NCBI GenBank assembly: GCA_035280425.1
Contig: DATEFW010000018.1
Coordinates: forward strand, 186,001-250,000
Direction: 5' to 3'
From: QHXW01 sp035280425
Lineage (GTDB): Bacteria; Acidobacteriota; Terriglobia; Bryobacterales; Bryobacteraceae
DNA: 64,000 bases
In this document: piece after piece, positions 24,306 to 33,609 of the stretch
Layout: the number at the start of each line of letters is the position of its first letter
Numbering within the stretch: the first letter of the stretch is position 1
Made by a program: the position numbers and the translations under genes
The notes under the pieces: model-generated
What the model saw: only the letters and a program-made list of their open reading frames with translations
What the model was told of the DNA's origin: nothing
The model's database searches: none

Positions 24306-25640
24306 TTACTTTTTACCACTTTTCGGCGGCTGGAACTCCTTCACTTCGCCCGCAGCCTTTTCGAGGTCCTCGGCAGCCTTGGGATCCAGCTCGTAGATGG
24401 TGGGCTCTCCTTCGCGGCGCGCGAGATAGCTGCTCCCCTGCTTCCAGATCGAAACTTTCTCCACGCGCTTTCCGTCGTTTGAAGTGACCGCGGCCTCAAA
24501 TATCGGAGCGCCGTTTCCTGAATCAAGAAATTTGGTGGAAGTTAGATCGCGTAGCTTATCGATGAGCGCCTGAATGCTCGGCGAATCCAGCTGCTTGGCG
24601 CCCGACATCCATTTCTCGCCGGATTTTTGATAAGTTGCCTGAGCCGTTCCGTTCCGGATATCTAATTTCGTCGGATCATTCCAGCCAAAATCGAATAACT
24701 TCTTGTTACGAAAGTCATCCAGGCTCTTATCGAGTCCATCGCCAATATCGCCGGTTACTTTATAAATACCTTCGACGGCCGAGCTGCGCGCGTAGTAATT
24801 CTTATCCTTATCTTTGCGGACATCGAGCAGCTGCGTTCCGCTGGCATCTGTAACCGAAGCAACAGCGACGCGCGTGCCCGTAAAAAATGCCGCAGTAGCT
24901 TTCCTGGCATCTTCGTCCGACACGGACGTGTCCATCTTGGCATCTTTCAGTTTCCGCACCAGCTCGTCCACTTGCAGCCCGTCGGCGCGCAGAGGACGCG
25001 GCTTTAAAATCTGCCATTCATTTTGATTGTTTTTGCCAAACTCGAGAGTCTGGCCTTTAGCGTTCAAATCGACACGTGTCAGCTTGTCAGAATTGAATGT
25101 AAGTAAACGTTTATCGCGCAGGTCTTTCCAAGTCTTATCCACGCCGGATTTGACGTAACTGGCAATCATGAAAACGCGCGGATCGCTTTGTAACTTCGCG
25201 AAAGCTCCTGAACCTGTAGGTGTATCGTCACCCACCAGCAGAGTCTGCGTCTTGCCGTCCTTGCGCGTAATCGTCACGCGCTCGTTCGGAGTGGTCAGTC
25301 CGTAGTTGGAGAGGTCGCCCGCTTTGTCTTCGATCAGCCGGTCGGAACTAAGCGAAGAGAGCGACGATACCAGCGAACTGACCGAGTCCTGATCCGCGGC
25401 CAGCGGCTTCGGCTGTGTGATCTGCCATTTGCCGTCTGCTTTGACGAGATCGGTCGTATCGCCGCTTTTTTTGGCAAGCTGGATTTGTTTGAACTGGTCT
25501 TCGGGAATTGTTAGAATCTTCGGAGGTGCGTCCGCCGGCGGCTTGCTGGCCTCGGCTTTCTCGTGTCTTTCCGACCACCACGCGGCGCCGCCGAGAGCCG
25601 CCAGCACAACCGCCGCAGCAACCAGGCCTCGGAACTTCAT
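24306..25640 (-). CDS. DUF4340 membrane-anchored protein
   Basis: 444 residues. One N-terminal membrane helix (about 5-22, LVAAAVVLAALGGAAWWS) is followed by a periplasmic region of repeated alpha/beta units, with characteristic DUF4340 segments: LSNYGLTTPNERVTITRKDG, TLLVGDDTPTGSGAFAKL, VYKSGVDKTWKDLRDKRLL-like FMIASYVKSGVDKTW, and a second copy later (YKVTGDIGDGLDKSLDDFRN). DUF4340 genes commonly follow GldG-type genes, as here (3-base gap). The protein probably works with the ABC complex at the membrane; its exact role is unknown. Confidence 0.88.
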   Translation of the reverse strand: MKFRGLVAAAVVLAALGGAAWWSERHEKAEASKPPADAPPKILTIPEDQFKQIQLAKKSGDTTDLVKADGKWQITQPKPLAADQDSVSSLVSSLSSLSSDRLIEDKAGDLSNYGLTTPNERVTITRKDGKTQTLLVGDDTPTGSGAFAKLQSDPRVFMIASYVKSGVDKTWKDLRDKRLLTFNSDKLTRVDLNAKGQTLEFGKNNQNEWQILKPRPLRADGLQVDELVRKLKDAKMDTSVSDEDARKATAAFFTGTRVAVASVTDASGTQLLDVRKDKDKNYYARSSAVEGIYKVTGDIGDGLDKSLDDFRNKKLFDFGWNDPTKLDIRNGTAQATYQKSGEKWMSGAKQLDSPSIQALIDKLRDLTSTKFLDSGNGAPIFEAAVTSNDGKRVEKVSIWKQGSSYLARREGEPTIYELDPKAAEDLEKAAGEVKEFQPPKSGKK

Positions 25641-25643
25641 CCG

Positions 25644-27092
25644 CTACCTCCGGCGCCACCACACGGCGAATCCGGACGCGACGACGATCAGCGGCAAAAA
25701 CACCATGCTCGAATAGAAGAGTACGGACATCTGACGCCCGGTGATGTTCAGCCGCCGGTCTTCCGGTTCTTTCGGCCGTATGGAGATGAGATCTTCGTCG
25801 GAGCTCAGCCAGTTCATCATGTTGAGAAACAGGTCCCGGTTTCCATTGAAACGAAGAATATTGTTATCGGCCCAGTTAGAGCTGCCGACCACCACAAACC
25901 GGCCTTCTTTGGATTTTCCACTGCCGGTCGAGTAAGTGCCGGCGGCGGCAAGCGTAAGTGGCCCTTTCTTGTCAGTCTTCGGATCGATCCGGATCTCAGC
26001 CGAATTGATTCTCGTTGTAGCGTAGCTGTTTCCGGAAGTCGAAAAGAGCTTTTCCGCCGTCCCCTTATCGGGCGATTTAACATCCAGCGTGCGGGCCAGC
26101 GGGAAAGCCGTTGCGGTTTCTTTCAGATCGCGGACGATGGGCTGCGATTCATAACTCGTGACTAACGGAACTTCCGGTCCAAGCCCGAAGATCTGGCCAA
26201 TGCCGCTGGTATCTAGCGCGAGATCCTTGTTCAGCGTAACGCCCCAACTCTGAATCACTGCGGCCAGTGCAGGGCTGCCGGAATAATCTTCGCGTCCCAG
26301 TTTCAGCGGCGGATCGATCATGAACAACGCGCGGCCGCCGTTCTGGACGTATGTCTTGATCGCGTCGACCTCGGGCTGCGGATAGTCGTATTTCGGACCG
26401 GCTACCACTAGAACCGTGCAATCGCTCGGAACCTCCGGCTTGGGCGCATTGGCTGCCGGCGCCGCGGGCTGGCCAAGCTTCACTGCCGCTGGGGCAGTTG
26501 CGGTGTCGGCCTGAAGAAGCGAAATCGTCTTGGTCTTGTAATTGCTTTTTTCGAGCGCATCCTTAACGTTTGAATAACCGGATCGTCCCGAATCGTCCAG
26601 GCTATGCTCGCCGCCGCCGCTCACGAAGCAGGCATTGCGCTCGCCGCTCTTGAGCGAGCGGATCAACGCGCCGGTGATGTCTTCCTCGGTCAGGCTCTTG
26701 GCTTCTTCTTTGCGCAAGCCGCTGTCGATGAAAATCGTGCCATAGGTCTTGACGCCTGCAGCCTTGGCAAGCTGCGGCTTCTTGTCCGGGTCCACATAGT
26801 CAATGTGGAGCCTGGTCGATAAGTTATTGTATCGGTCGAGTAAGTCTTTTGCCCGGTTGAATTCCGCGGTCTTATCGAAATAAGTTATCGTGATGTCGCG
26901 ATTCAAACCTTTAACGATCTTGTCTGTCTGTTCGGAAAGGCTGAATCGCTTGTTGGCGGTTGAATCGTACGATTTATTGTGCCGGTTGGCAAGCCAGTTA
27001 GTGGCGCCTAAAACGGCGATGATAACCGCCAGGTAAGTAACCAGATAGGCAGTATATTTGGTCTGCCTTGTTTTTAACCATTCAGAATTCAT
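25644..27092 (-). CDS. GldG-like ABC transporter auxiliary protein
   Basis: 482 residues. A hydrophobic helix near the N-terminus (LVTYLAVIIAVLGATNWLA) and one at the C-terminus (SSMVFLPLIVVASGFAVWW) bracket a large periplasmic domain of the ABC_transp_aux family: RFSLSEQTDKIVKGLNRDIT, IDYVDPDKKPQLAKAAGV, CFVSGGGEHSLDDSG and TYVQNGGRALFMIDPPL. GldG was defined in Bacteroidota gliding, where it partners GldF and GldA, but homologues occur widely in non-gliding bacteria. It abuts the permease gene and lies three bases before the DUF4340 gene. Confidence 0.88.
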   Translation of the reverse strand: MNSEWLKTRQTKYTAYLVTYLAVIIAVLGATNWLANRHNKSYDSTANKRFSLSEQTDKIVKGLNRDITITYFDKTAEFNRAKDLLDRYNNLSTRLHIDYVDPDKKPQLAKAAGVKTYGTIFIDSGLRKEEAKSLTEEDITGALIRSLKSGERNACFVSGGGEHSLDDSGRSGYSNVKDALEKSNYKTKTISLLQADTATAPAAVKLGQPAAPAANAPKPEVPSDCTVLVVAGPKYDYPQPEVDAIKTYVQNGGRALFMIDPPLKLGREDYSGSPALAAVIQSWGVTLNKDLALDTSGIGQIFGLGPEVPLVTSYESQPIVRDLKETATAFPLARTLDVKSPDKGTAEKLFSTSGNSYATTRINSAEIRIDPKTDKKGPLTLAAAGTYSTGSGKSKEGRFVVVGSSNWADNNILRFNGNRDLFLNMMNWLSSDEDLISIRPKEPEDRRLNITGRQMSVLFYSSMVFLPLIVVASGFAVWWRRR

Positions 27093-27860
27093 TTATGCCC
27101 TCCACCGCAGCGACTCCACCGACCGTGCTGTGAGGAATAGGCCGAAGAAGATCATCGTCAAGTAGAAAATTATGTCCTTGGAATCGATCACGCCTTTAGA
27201 AAACGGCTCGAAGTGCGTAACCACCGAAAGGTAAGCCACTATCTTGGCCCAGGCCGACTGGTCATAGGCGCTTACCCAGTCCAGAATCCAGAGCATCAGG
27301 CACACCGCGAATGTCGCGCCGCCCGCAATGATCTGGTTTTTGGTCAACGTGGAAATGAAAATTCCGATGGCCAGCAGGCACCCGCCTTGCAGCACCAGCC
27401 CCAGAAATCCGACAACCACCGGCTTCCAGTCCGGCCGCCCGTAAGCGAAGAGAATAGCGAGGTTGATCGCCGAAATCCCCAGGATCGCCGCGTAGAGCAC
27501 CAGAGCCGCGAACCACTTGCCGAGAACAATTTCCAGGTCCCGCACCGGCGAGGTCATCAGCAGCTCAATCGTCCCCGAGCGCTTCTCCTCGGCATACAGG
27601 CGCATGGTGATCATGGGAATCAAAAACAGGCCGATCACGCTGGCGTTGGTCAGCAGTGGCCGGATTACGTACTCGTTCACATCCATGGGCATGCCGCGGC
27701 CCATCATCTGCATCTGCATGCCTTGTAGCACGAAAAATCGCGTCGCGCTGTAGAAAAAGAATCCGAAGATCACGGCGAAAATCGCCAGCAGCAGGTAAGC
27801 GATCGGCGAGGCGAAGTAGCTCTTCAGCTCTTTCTTGAAAATCACAATCACATTTTTCAT
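27093..27860 (-). CDS. ABC-2 type permease (GldF-like)
   Basis: 255 residues with six membrane helices. It begins IVIFKKELKSYFASPIAYLL, the usual cytoplasmic elbow of GldF/NosY-like permeases, has the conserved loop RLYAEEKRSGTIELLMTSPV (about 88-107) and ends in two helices around IIFYLTMIFFGLFLTARSV. It forms the membrane channel for the ATPase encoded just upstream, whose gene overlaps it by four bases. The exported substrate is unknown. Confidence 0.9.
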   Translation of the reverse strand: MKNVIVIFKKELKSYFASPIAYLLLAIFAVIFGFFFYSATRFFVLQGMQMQMMGRGMPMDVNEYVIRPLLTNASVIGLFLIPMITMRLYAEEKRSGTIELLMTSPVRDLEIVLGKWFAALVLYAAILGISAINLAILFAYGRPDWKPVVVGFLGLVLQGGCLLAIGIFISTLTKNQIIAGGATFAVCLMLWILDWVSAYDQSAWAKIVAYLSVVTHFEPFSKGVIDSKDIIFYLTMIFFGLFLTARSVESLRWRA

Positions 27861-28873
27861 ATGGCCGCCTTCGCCTCCACCGGCTTCTCGACTTTTTCTT
27901 CCACTTTCGTCTCCGCCCTGGCCGCCTTTTCAGAAGCCGTCAGTTGCAGGAAGATGTCCTCGAGGCTGAAGCCTACCGGGCGAAGCTCATTCAAGTCCCA
28001 GCCGGCGCCGATCACCGCGCGCGCCACGTCCGCGCGAATCGTGCGGCCTTGCATGCTCTCCACTTCGAACGAGCACCGGTTGTCCTTGGTGTCTTTCAGC
28101 ACCACGCGGCTCACGCCGGCTACCTGCTCGAGCCGCTGCCTGACGTCGCCCTGATTGAGATTCCCGTTCCGGGCCGCGACTTCCACCGCCACCGATTCCG
28201 ATCCCCGCAGCCGGTTCGTCAGATTCTCCACCGTATCCTGCGCGACCAGCTTTCCCTGGTTGATGATGATGACTCGCTCGCAGGATTGCTCCACTTCCGA
28301 AAGGATGTGGGTGCTGAGAATGATGGTGTGGTCGCCCGCCAGGCTCCGGATCAGCTCGCGCGTCTCAATAATCTGCTTGGGATCCAATCCCGAGGTCGGC
28401 TCGTCCAGGATGAGCACGTCCGGATTATGCAGGATCGCCTGCGCCAGCCCCACGCGCTGCCGGTAGCCCTTGGAGAGCTTGCCGATCAATTTCGACTTCA
28501 CATCCGTGATGGCGCAGCGCGCGCAAACTTCATTCACTCGCGTAGGAACGTCCGCCGACGCCAGGCCCTTCAGCTTGCCGACGAAGGTCAGGTATTCGCC
28601 GACCTCCATATCGGGGTAAAGAGGGGGAGTTTCTGGAAGATAGCCGATGCGTTTCTTGACTTCGAGGGGTTGTTCGAGCACGTCAAAACCGGCCACTTGG
28701 GCCGTTCCTGCCGAGGGCGGCAGAAAACAGGTCAGGACCCGCATCGTGGTGGTTTTGCCGGCGCCGTTCGGCCCGAGAAAACCGACGATTTGCCCTTTCT
28801 CCACCTCGAAGGAAATATCATCGACAGCGACAGTTCGAGCGTATCGCTTGGTCAAGCCTTCGACTTTAATCAT
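27857..28873 (-). CDS. ABC transporter ATP-binding protein (GldA-like)
   Basis: 338 residues. Walker A GPNGAGKTT (about 35-43), signature LSKGYRQRVGLAQA (about 134-147), Walker B VLILDEPTSGLDP (about 154-166) and the switch His in IILSTHILSEVEQ. After the ATPase core there is a C-terminal regulatory extension of about 110 residues and an acidic, Glu/Ala/Lys-rich tail. It energises the permease at 27093. First gene of the operon; the divergent NfrB-like gene starts about 108 bases away, with a 6-bp hairpin TGCCGG-N5-CCGGCA (28929-28945) in between. Confidence 0.93.
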   Translation of the reverse strand: MIKVEGLTKRYARTVAVDDISFEVEKGQIVGFLGPNGAGKTTTMRVLTCFLPPSAGTAQVAGFDVLEQPLEVKKRIGYLPETPPLYPDMEVGEYLTFVGKLKGLASADVPTRVNEVCARCAITDVKSKLIGKLSKGYRQRVGLAQAILHNPDVLILDEPTSGLDPKQIIETRELIRSLAGDHTIILSTHILSEVEQSCERVIIINQGKLVAQDTVENLTNRLRGSESVAVEVAARNGNLNQGDVRQRLEQVAGVSRVVLKDTKDNRCSFEVESMQGRTIRADVARAVIGAGWDLNELRPVGFSLEDIFLQLTASEKAARAETKVEEKVEKPVEAKAAI

Positions 28874-28981
28874 AGTGATTCACGTACCGAATACAACGAA
28901 CCTGCCGGAAAAGAGGCATCAGAGAGGTGCCGGATCACCCGGCAGGCACGGAAATTGGTTGAAACTTTATGATAGAAACGC

Positions 28982-30892
28982 TTGCCGAGCCTTGTCAAAT
29001 GGGCCAAGCGCCTCACCTGGCGAAGCCCCGGTGAGATTTTCAGCATCTTTCCCGCACTAGCCCTGTTGTATATCCATTTCATTGCCTCGCGGGCCGACCA
29101 CTGGGTCGCCGCCTGCCTGGTGCCGCTCGCCTTCTGGGTCTTTCTCAACGGCCTCGACGATCTGGTGCTCGATCTCGCCTGCGCCTGCTCGTGGCTGGCG
29201 GTGCGGCTTTCCCGCCGTGCCCAATTCCGCCGCCCCAGCGAAGCCGAGCTCGATGCCGCCCCGCAGAAACGCATCGCCGTTTTCGTTCCGCTCTGGAAAG
29301 AGCACCGCGTCATCCAGAAAATGGTGGAGCACAACATTGCCGCCAACCGCTACCGCAACTGGGATATTTTCATCGGCGCTTATCCTAACGACGCTCCCAC
29401 GCTCGCCGCCATCCGCGAAGCCAGAAAGCAGGTCAAGAAAGTCCACCTGGCCGTCTGCCCGCATGATGGCCCTACCTCAAAGGCCGACAACCTGAACTGG
29501 ATCTACCAGCGCATGCTCCTCATGGAGGAAGAAGAGGACGTGCACTTCGACATCATCATGACCCACGATGCCGAAGACATCATCCATCCGGATTCCCTGC
29601 GCTGGATCAACTACTTCGGTGAAAAGTACGACATGGTGCAAGTGCCCGTGCTGGCTCTGCCCACACCCACCCGCGAGCTGACGCACGGCGTTTACTGCGA
29701 CGAATTCGCCGAATTCCAAATGAAAGACCTGCGGGCGCGCCAGGTGCTCGGCGGCTTTATTCCCTCCTGCGGCGTGGGCACAGGTTTCAAGCGCGAGGCG
29801 CTCGAAAAACTCGCCGCTGCGCATTCCAACCGCATCTTCGAGCCGGTCTGCCTCACTGAAGATTACGAAAACGGATTCCGCATGCACCGGCTCGGCTGCC
29901 CGCAGTTCTTCATCCCGGTTTACAGAAGCGACACGAGCTTCGTTGCCACGCGCGAATATTTTCCACGCAAGTTCCGCGCCGCCGTGCGCCAGCGGACGCG
30001 CTGGATCACCGGAATCGCTCTGCAATCCTGGCAGCGCCACGGCTGGCGCGACACCGCTACACAGCTTTACTGGTTCTGGCGCGATCGCAAAGGCCTCATC
30101 GGCAATCTGGCCGCGCCGCTGGCAAACCTGCTGTTCCTCTACGGCGCGCTTACCTGGCTATGGAGCGCCCGCACGCACACGGCTTGGGGCCTCGCACAGG
30201 TCGCACAAAACCCGTTCCTGCGGTACGCCTTTTTCGGAACTCTCGGCTTGCAGTTGTTCCACATGCTCATCCGTGGCTGTTGCAGCGCGCGTGTCTACGG
30301 CTGGCGATTCGCGCTCGGCGTGCCCTTACGCGCCATTTGGGGAAACTGGATCAACTGCTTCGCCACAGTCATGGCCTACTACCGCTATTTTTCGGCAGTC
30401 GCTCGCGGCCGGCCGCTCGTCTGGCTCAAAACCGAGCACGCCTATCCCAACCGCGCGGCGCTGGTCGAGAACAAGCGCAAGTTGGGCGAGGTGCTGGTGG
30501 GCAGCCAGTATCTCGCGGCCGAAGAACTGGAGGCGGCCCTCACTGCCAAGCCGGCCACAACCCGCTTGGGCGATTATCTGATCCAGCACGGAAAACTCAG
30601 TGAAGCGGACGTCTACGAAGCCCTCAGCTTGCAGCAGAACGTGCCGTTCGGCAAGCCGGAAGCGGACGCGATTTCCCGCCCCGTGACCCGGTCGTTGCCC
30701 GCGGACGTCGCCAAGCGCTGGAAGGTGCTGCCGTACAAAGTCGCCGCCGGCCACCTCTTCGTCGCCGGGTCCGAGCTGCCCTCCGACCAGATGCACGATG
30801 ATCTGCGCAAGTTTTCCTCGCTCGAAATCCGCTTCCATTTAGTTACTCCCACCGAATTCGAAGAGCTTGCGCACGAATACCTGCCACAATAG
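28982..30892 (+). CDS. NfrB-like glycosyltransferase (GT2) with C-terminal MshEN domain
   Basis: 636 residues. Two N-terminal helices precede a GT2 domain (about 95-330): FVPLWKEH, SKADNLNWIY, THDAEDIIHPDSL (DxD-like), CLTEDYENGFR (catalytic ED) and the RQRTRWITGIALQ (Q/RxxRW) motif. Several helices follow. Residues about 510-630 form an MshEN domain with two copies of the RLGxxL...G...L..L..Q pattern (KLGEVLVGSQYLAAEELEAA and RLGDYLIQHGKLSEADVYEA), which binds c-di-GMP in other proteins. The same architecture is found in E. coli NfrB, a c-di-GMP-regulated exopolysaccharide synthase. No NfrA homologue is adjacent. TTG at 28982 is the first usable start; a start a little downstream is possible. 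Confidence 0.85.
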   Translation: MPSLVKWAKRLTWRSPGEIFSIFPALALLYIHFIASRADHWVAACLVPLAFWVFLNGLDDLVLDLACACSWLAVRLSRRAQFRRPSEAELDAAPQKRIAVFVPLWKEHRVIQKMVEHNIAANRYRNWDIFIGAYPNDAPTLAAIREARKQVKKVHLAVCPHDGPTSKADNLNWIYQRMLLMEEEEDVHFDIIMTHDAEDIIHPDSLRWINYFGEKYDMVQVPVLALPTPTRELTHGVYCDEFAEFQMKDLRARQVLGGFIPSCGVGTGFKREALEKLAAAHSNRIFEPVCLTEDYENGFRMHRLGCPQFFIPVYRSDTSFVATREYFPRKFRAAVRQRTRWITGIALQSWQRHGWRDTATQLYWFWRDRKGLIGNLAAPLANLLFLYGALTWLWSARTHTAWGLAQVAQNPFLRYAFFGTLGLQLFHMLIRGCCSARVYGWRFALGVPLRAIWGNWINCFATVMAYYRYFSAVARGRPLVWLKTEHAYPNRAALVENKRKLGEVLVGSQYLAAEELEAALTAKPATTRLGDYLIQHGKLSEADVYEALSLQQNVPFGKPEADAISRPVTRSLPADVAKRWKVLPYKVAAGHLFVAGSELPSDQMHDDLRKFSSLEIRFHLVTPTEFEELAHEYLPQ

Positions 30893-30933
30893 CCGCTCCC
30901 CTGCGGTACACTCGTAAGTCTTTCCGAAACGCT

Positions 30934-33171
30934 ATGCGAAAATTTTCGCTGGGTCTGGTCTGCCTTGCTCTCTTTTTGGCTGTTGCTCCGGCCGACGATC
31001 CGCCGCCGCTCGAAGGTTTCTCGGCCGATTCCTCCACTGCCGAGCGCGGATGGGAAGCCCGCTTCAAGGCCATCCCCTCGCCTGACAATCTGCGCGAGTA
31101 CATGCAGCGCCTCTCCGCTCATCCCCACCATGTCGGCGCCCCGTACGACAAAGACAACGCCGAGTGGATTCTCTCGAAATTCAAAGAGTGGGGCCTCGAT
31201 GCCCACATCGAAAACTTCGACGTGCTCTTCCCTACGCCCAGGGAACGCGCCGTCGAATTGCTCGAGCCCTCGCATTTTGTTGCCAAGCTCCAGGAGCCTC
31301 CGGTCTCTGTAGACGCTACTTCCGATCAGCAAAAAGAACAGCTCCCCACCTACAACGCCTATTCCATCGATGGCGACGTCATCGCGCCGCTGGTGTATGT
31401 CAACTACGGAATTCCGGAAGATTACGAAGAACTGGAGCGCCTCGGCGTTTCCGTAAAAGGCGCGATCGTGATCGCGCGCTATGGAGCATCCTGGCGCGGC
31501 ATCAAGCCTAAAGTCGCCGGCGAGCACGGCGCCATCGGCTGCATCATCTACTCCGATCCGCATGAAGACGGCTATTTCCAGGGCGATGTCTATCCTGCCG
31601 GCGCCTGGCGTCCTCGCGAGGGCGCGCAGCGCGGCAGCGTGATGGACATGCCCATCTATCCCGGCGATCCGCTAACGCCGGGAGTCGGCGCGACGCCCGA
31701 TGCCAAACGCCTGCCGGTCGCGGAAGCCAAAACCATTACCAGAATTCCCGTGCTTCCCATTTCGTATGGCGACGCCCAGCCGCTGCTCGCAGCGCTCAAA
31801 GGTCCCATCGCGCCTCCCAACTGGCGCGGCGCGCTGCCCATCACGTATCACATCGGACCGGGCCCGGCGAAGGTGCATTTGAAAGTCAAATCGAATTGGG
31901 ATATCAAGCGCCTCTATGACGTGATCGTGCGCATTCCCGGCACCTCCGAAGCCGATGAATGGATCGTCCGCGGCAATCATCACGACGCCTGGGTCAATGG
32001 CGCCGAAGACCCCGTCTCCGCAGCCAACGCAGAAATGGAGGAAGCACGCGGCCTTTCGGAAATTCTTAAACTAGGCTGGAAACCGAAACGAACCATCATC
32101 TACTGCGTCTGGGATGGCGAAGAAGAAGGGCTGCTGGGCTCGACCGAGTGGGCCGAAGCGCATGCCGATGAGTTGCGCCGCCATGCCGCCGTGTACGTCA
32201 ATTCCGACGGCAATGGCCGCGGGTATCTCAGCATGTCCGGCTCCCACTCGCTCGAGAAGTTCATCAACGGAGTGGCGAAAGACATCTCGGATCCCGAGAA
32301 AGATTATCCGGTTTGGAAGCGCGACCGTCTGGCCCGCATCGCCCATGCTAAAGCCGAAGACCGCGACGAAATCCGCAAACGCCAGGACCTGCGGATCGGC
32401 GCGCTCGGATCAGGCTCCGATTACACCGTGTTTCTGGATCACCTGGGGATCGCCTCGTTGGACATCGGCTACGGCGGCGAAGACGGCGGCGGCATTTACC
32501 ATTCCATCTACGACGATTTCTACTGGTACACTCATTTCGCCGACACCGATTTCCGCTACGGACGCGCGCTGGCCGAGACCATCGGGATCGCCGTGATGCG
32601 CCTCGCCGACGCCGACCTGCTGCCTTACGATTTCACCGATTTCACCGACACCATCCACAAGTATGTGGACGAGCTCGAAAAGCTCTGGAAAACCAAGAGC
32701 GATGAAATCAAGGAGCGCAATAAGGAACTCGAAGAAGGCGAGTATGTCGCGATCGCCGATCCCAAAAAGACGCTGGTCCCGCCCAAGGCGGAAGACGTGC
32801 CGCCGTTTCTGAATTTTGCTCCTCTGCGAAACGGCCTGTCGGCGCTCGACCGCAGCACTAAGCATTATCAAAAGGCTCTTGAAAAAGCCGCGCTCGGGAA
32901 AAAATCGGTGTCGGCTGTGAATGAAAAGCTGACTCAGGTGGAACGAGCCCTGACACTCGACGACGGTCTACCCGGTCGGCCTTGGTTCAAACACCAGATT
33001 TACGCCCCGGGCATGTATACGGGTTATGGCGTGAAAACCATTCCCGGGGTGCGGGAAGCCATCGAGGAAAAACACTGGGATGAAGCCGACCGCCAGATCG
33101 AGCGCGCCGGCAAGGTGCTGGAAAACGAAGCTGCGGCCATCGAGGGCGTCGCGGCCGAGCTCGAAAAATAA
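30934..33171 (+). CDS. Secreted M28 metallopeptidase, glutamate carboxypeptidase II-like
   Basis: 745 residues with a clean signal peptide (KFSLGLVCLALFLAVAPADD). The order PA-like insert, M28 catalytic domain and C-terminal dimerisation domain follows the GCPII/PSMA and transferrin-receptor family. Zinc ligands and base are in NHHDAWVNGAEDPVSAANAE (His, Asp), CVWDGEEEGLLGSTEW (Glu-Glu), VNSDGNG (Asp) and IYHSIYDDFYW (His). The protein is predicted to be periplasmic or surface located and to trim peptides with C-terminal Glu or similar residues; specificity is unproven. It follows the NfrB-like gene by 41 bases and converges with the next gene with no gap. Confidence 0.92.
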   Translation: MRKFSLGLVCLALFLAVAPADDPPPLEGFSADSSTAERGWEARFKAIPSPDNLREYMQRLSAHPHHVGAPYDKDNAEWILSKFKEWGLDAHIENFDVLFPTPRERAVELLEPSHFVAKLQEPPVSVDATSDQQKEQLPTYNAYSIDGDVIAPLVYVNYGIPEDYEELERLGVSVKGAIVIARYGASWRGIKPKVAGEHGAIGCIIYSDPHEDGYFQGDVYPAGAWRPREGAQRGSVMDMPIYPGDPLTPGVGATPDAKRLPVAEAKTITRIPVLPISYGDAQPLLAALKGPIAPPNWRGALPITYHIGPGPAKVHLKVKSNWDIKRLYDVIVRIPGTSEADEWIVRGNHHDAWVNGAEDPVSAANAEMEEARGLSEILKLGWKPKRTIIYCVWDGEEEGLLGSTEWAEAHADELRRHAAVYVNSDGNGRGYLSMSGSHSLEKFINGVAKDISDPEKDYPVWKRDRLARIAHAKAEDRDEIRKRQDLRIGALGSGSDYTVFLDHLGIASLDIGYGGEDGGGIYHSIYDDFYWYTHFADTDFRYGRALAETIGIAVMRLADADLLPYDFTDFTDTIHKYVDELEKLWKTKSDEIKERNKELEEGEYVAIADPKKTLVPPKAEDVPPFLNFAPLRNGLSALDRSTKHYQKALEKAALGKKSVSAVNEKLTQVERALTLDDGLPGRPWFKHQIYAPGMYTGYGVKTIPGVREAIEEKHWDEADRQIERAGKVLENEAAAIEGVAAELEK

Positions 33172-33609
33172 TCAGCGCGGAACGGGGGGGGCGAACAGGC
33201 TAACCGGCGCGAGCGACATCACTTTCCATTTTTTCTTTTGCCGCTCGATCCCGCATTTCACTGTCTGCCGCCGCCGCTCGATGCCTCCATTTGTTTCGCG
33301 CGAGCGAATCTGCAAAAACCAGTCGAGCTCGAGATTCCGCGTATTCTCGTCGCCTTCGTCTTTGAGCCTCTCGACCGAAGACAGCACTTCGTTCTGTGCG
33401 GTAAGCGCCAGGATGTTCCGCTCGAGGGTCTGGTAATCGGGCATTCGATGGTCGACGCGGTCAAGAAACGCGAGCCCGTTGCCTTCGCTCAACGCTGAGG
33501 CCATCTTCGTGATGAAGTCGAGTGGGCTCTCCTGCGATGCGGCGAATACCGGCGCAGCGAGCGCCGCCAGAAACACGCGCCGCCTTAGGTCACGTCCGGT
33601 AGCTGGCAT
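33172..33609 (-). CDS. Small secreted protein of unknown function, NTF2-like size
   Basis: 145 residues. The start at ATG 33609 gives an immediate signal sequence (DLRRRVFLAALAAPVFAASQ), while the longer open frame upstream is only a shadow of argJ. The mature part has two helices (PLDFITKMASALSEGNGLAF; YQTLERNILALTAQNEVLS) followed by alternating charged beta-type segments (LELDWFLQIRSRE; RRRQTVKCGIERQKKKWKVM). This arrangement suggests a SnoaL/NTF2-like fold, but that is a guess from pattern only. It overlaps the 3' end of argJ by 20 bases and is probably the last gene of the aroC operon. Confidence 0.62.
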   Translation of the reverse strand: MPATGRDLRRRVFLAALAAPVFAASQESPLDFITKMASALSEGNGLAFLDRVDHRMPDYQTLERNILALTAQNEVLSSVERLKDEGDENTRNLELDWFLQIRSRETNGGIERRRQTVKCGIERQKKKWKVMSLAPVSLFAPPVPR

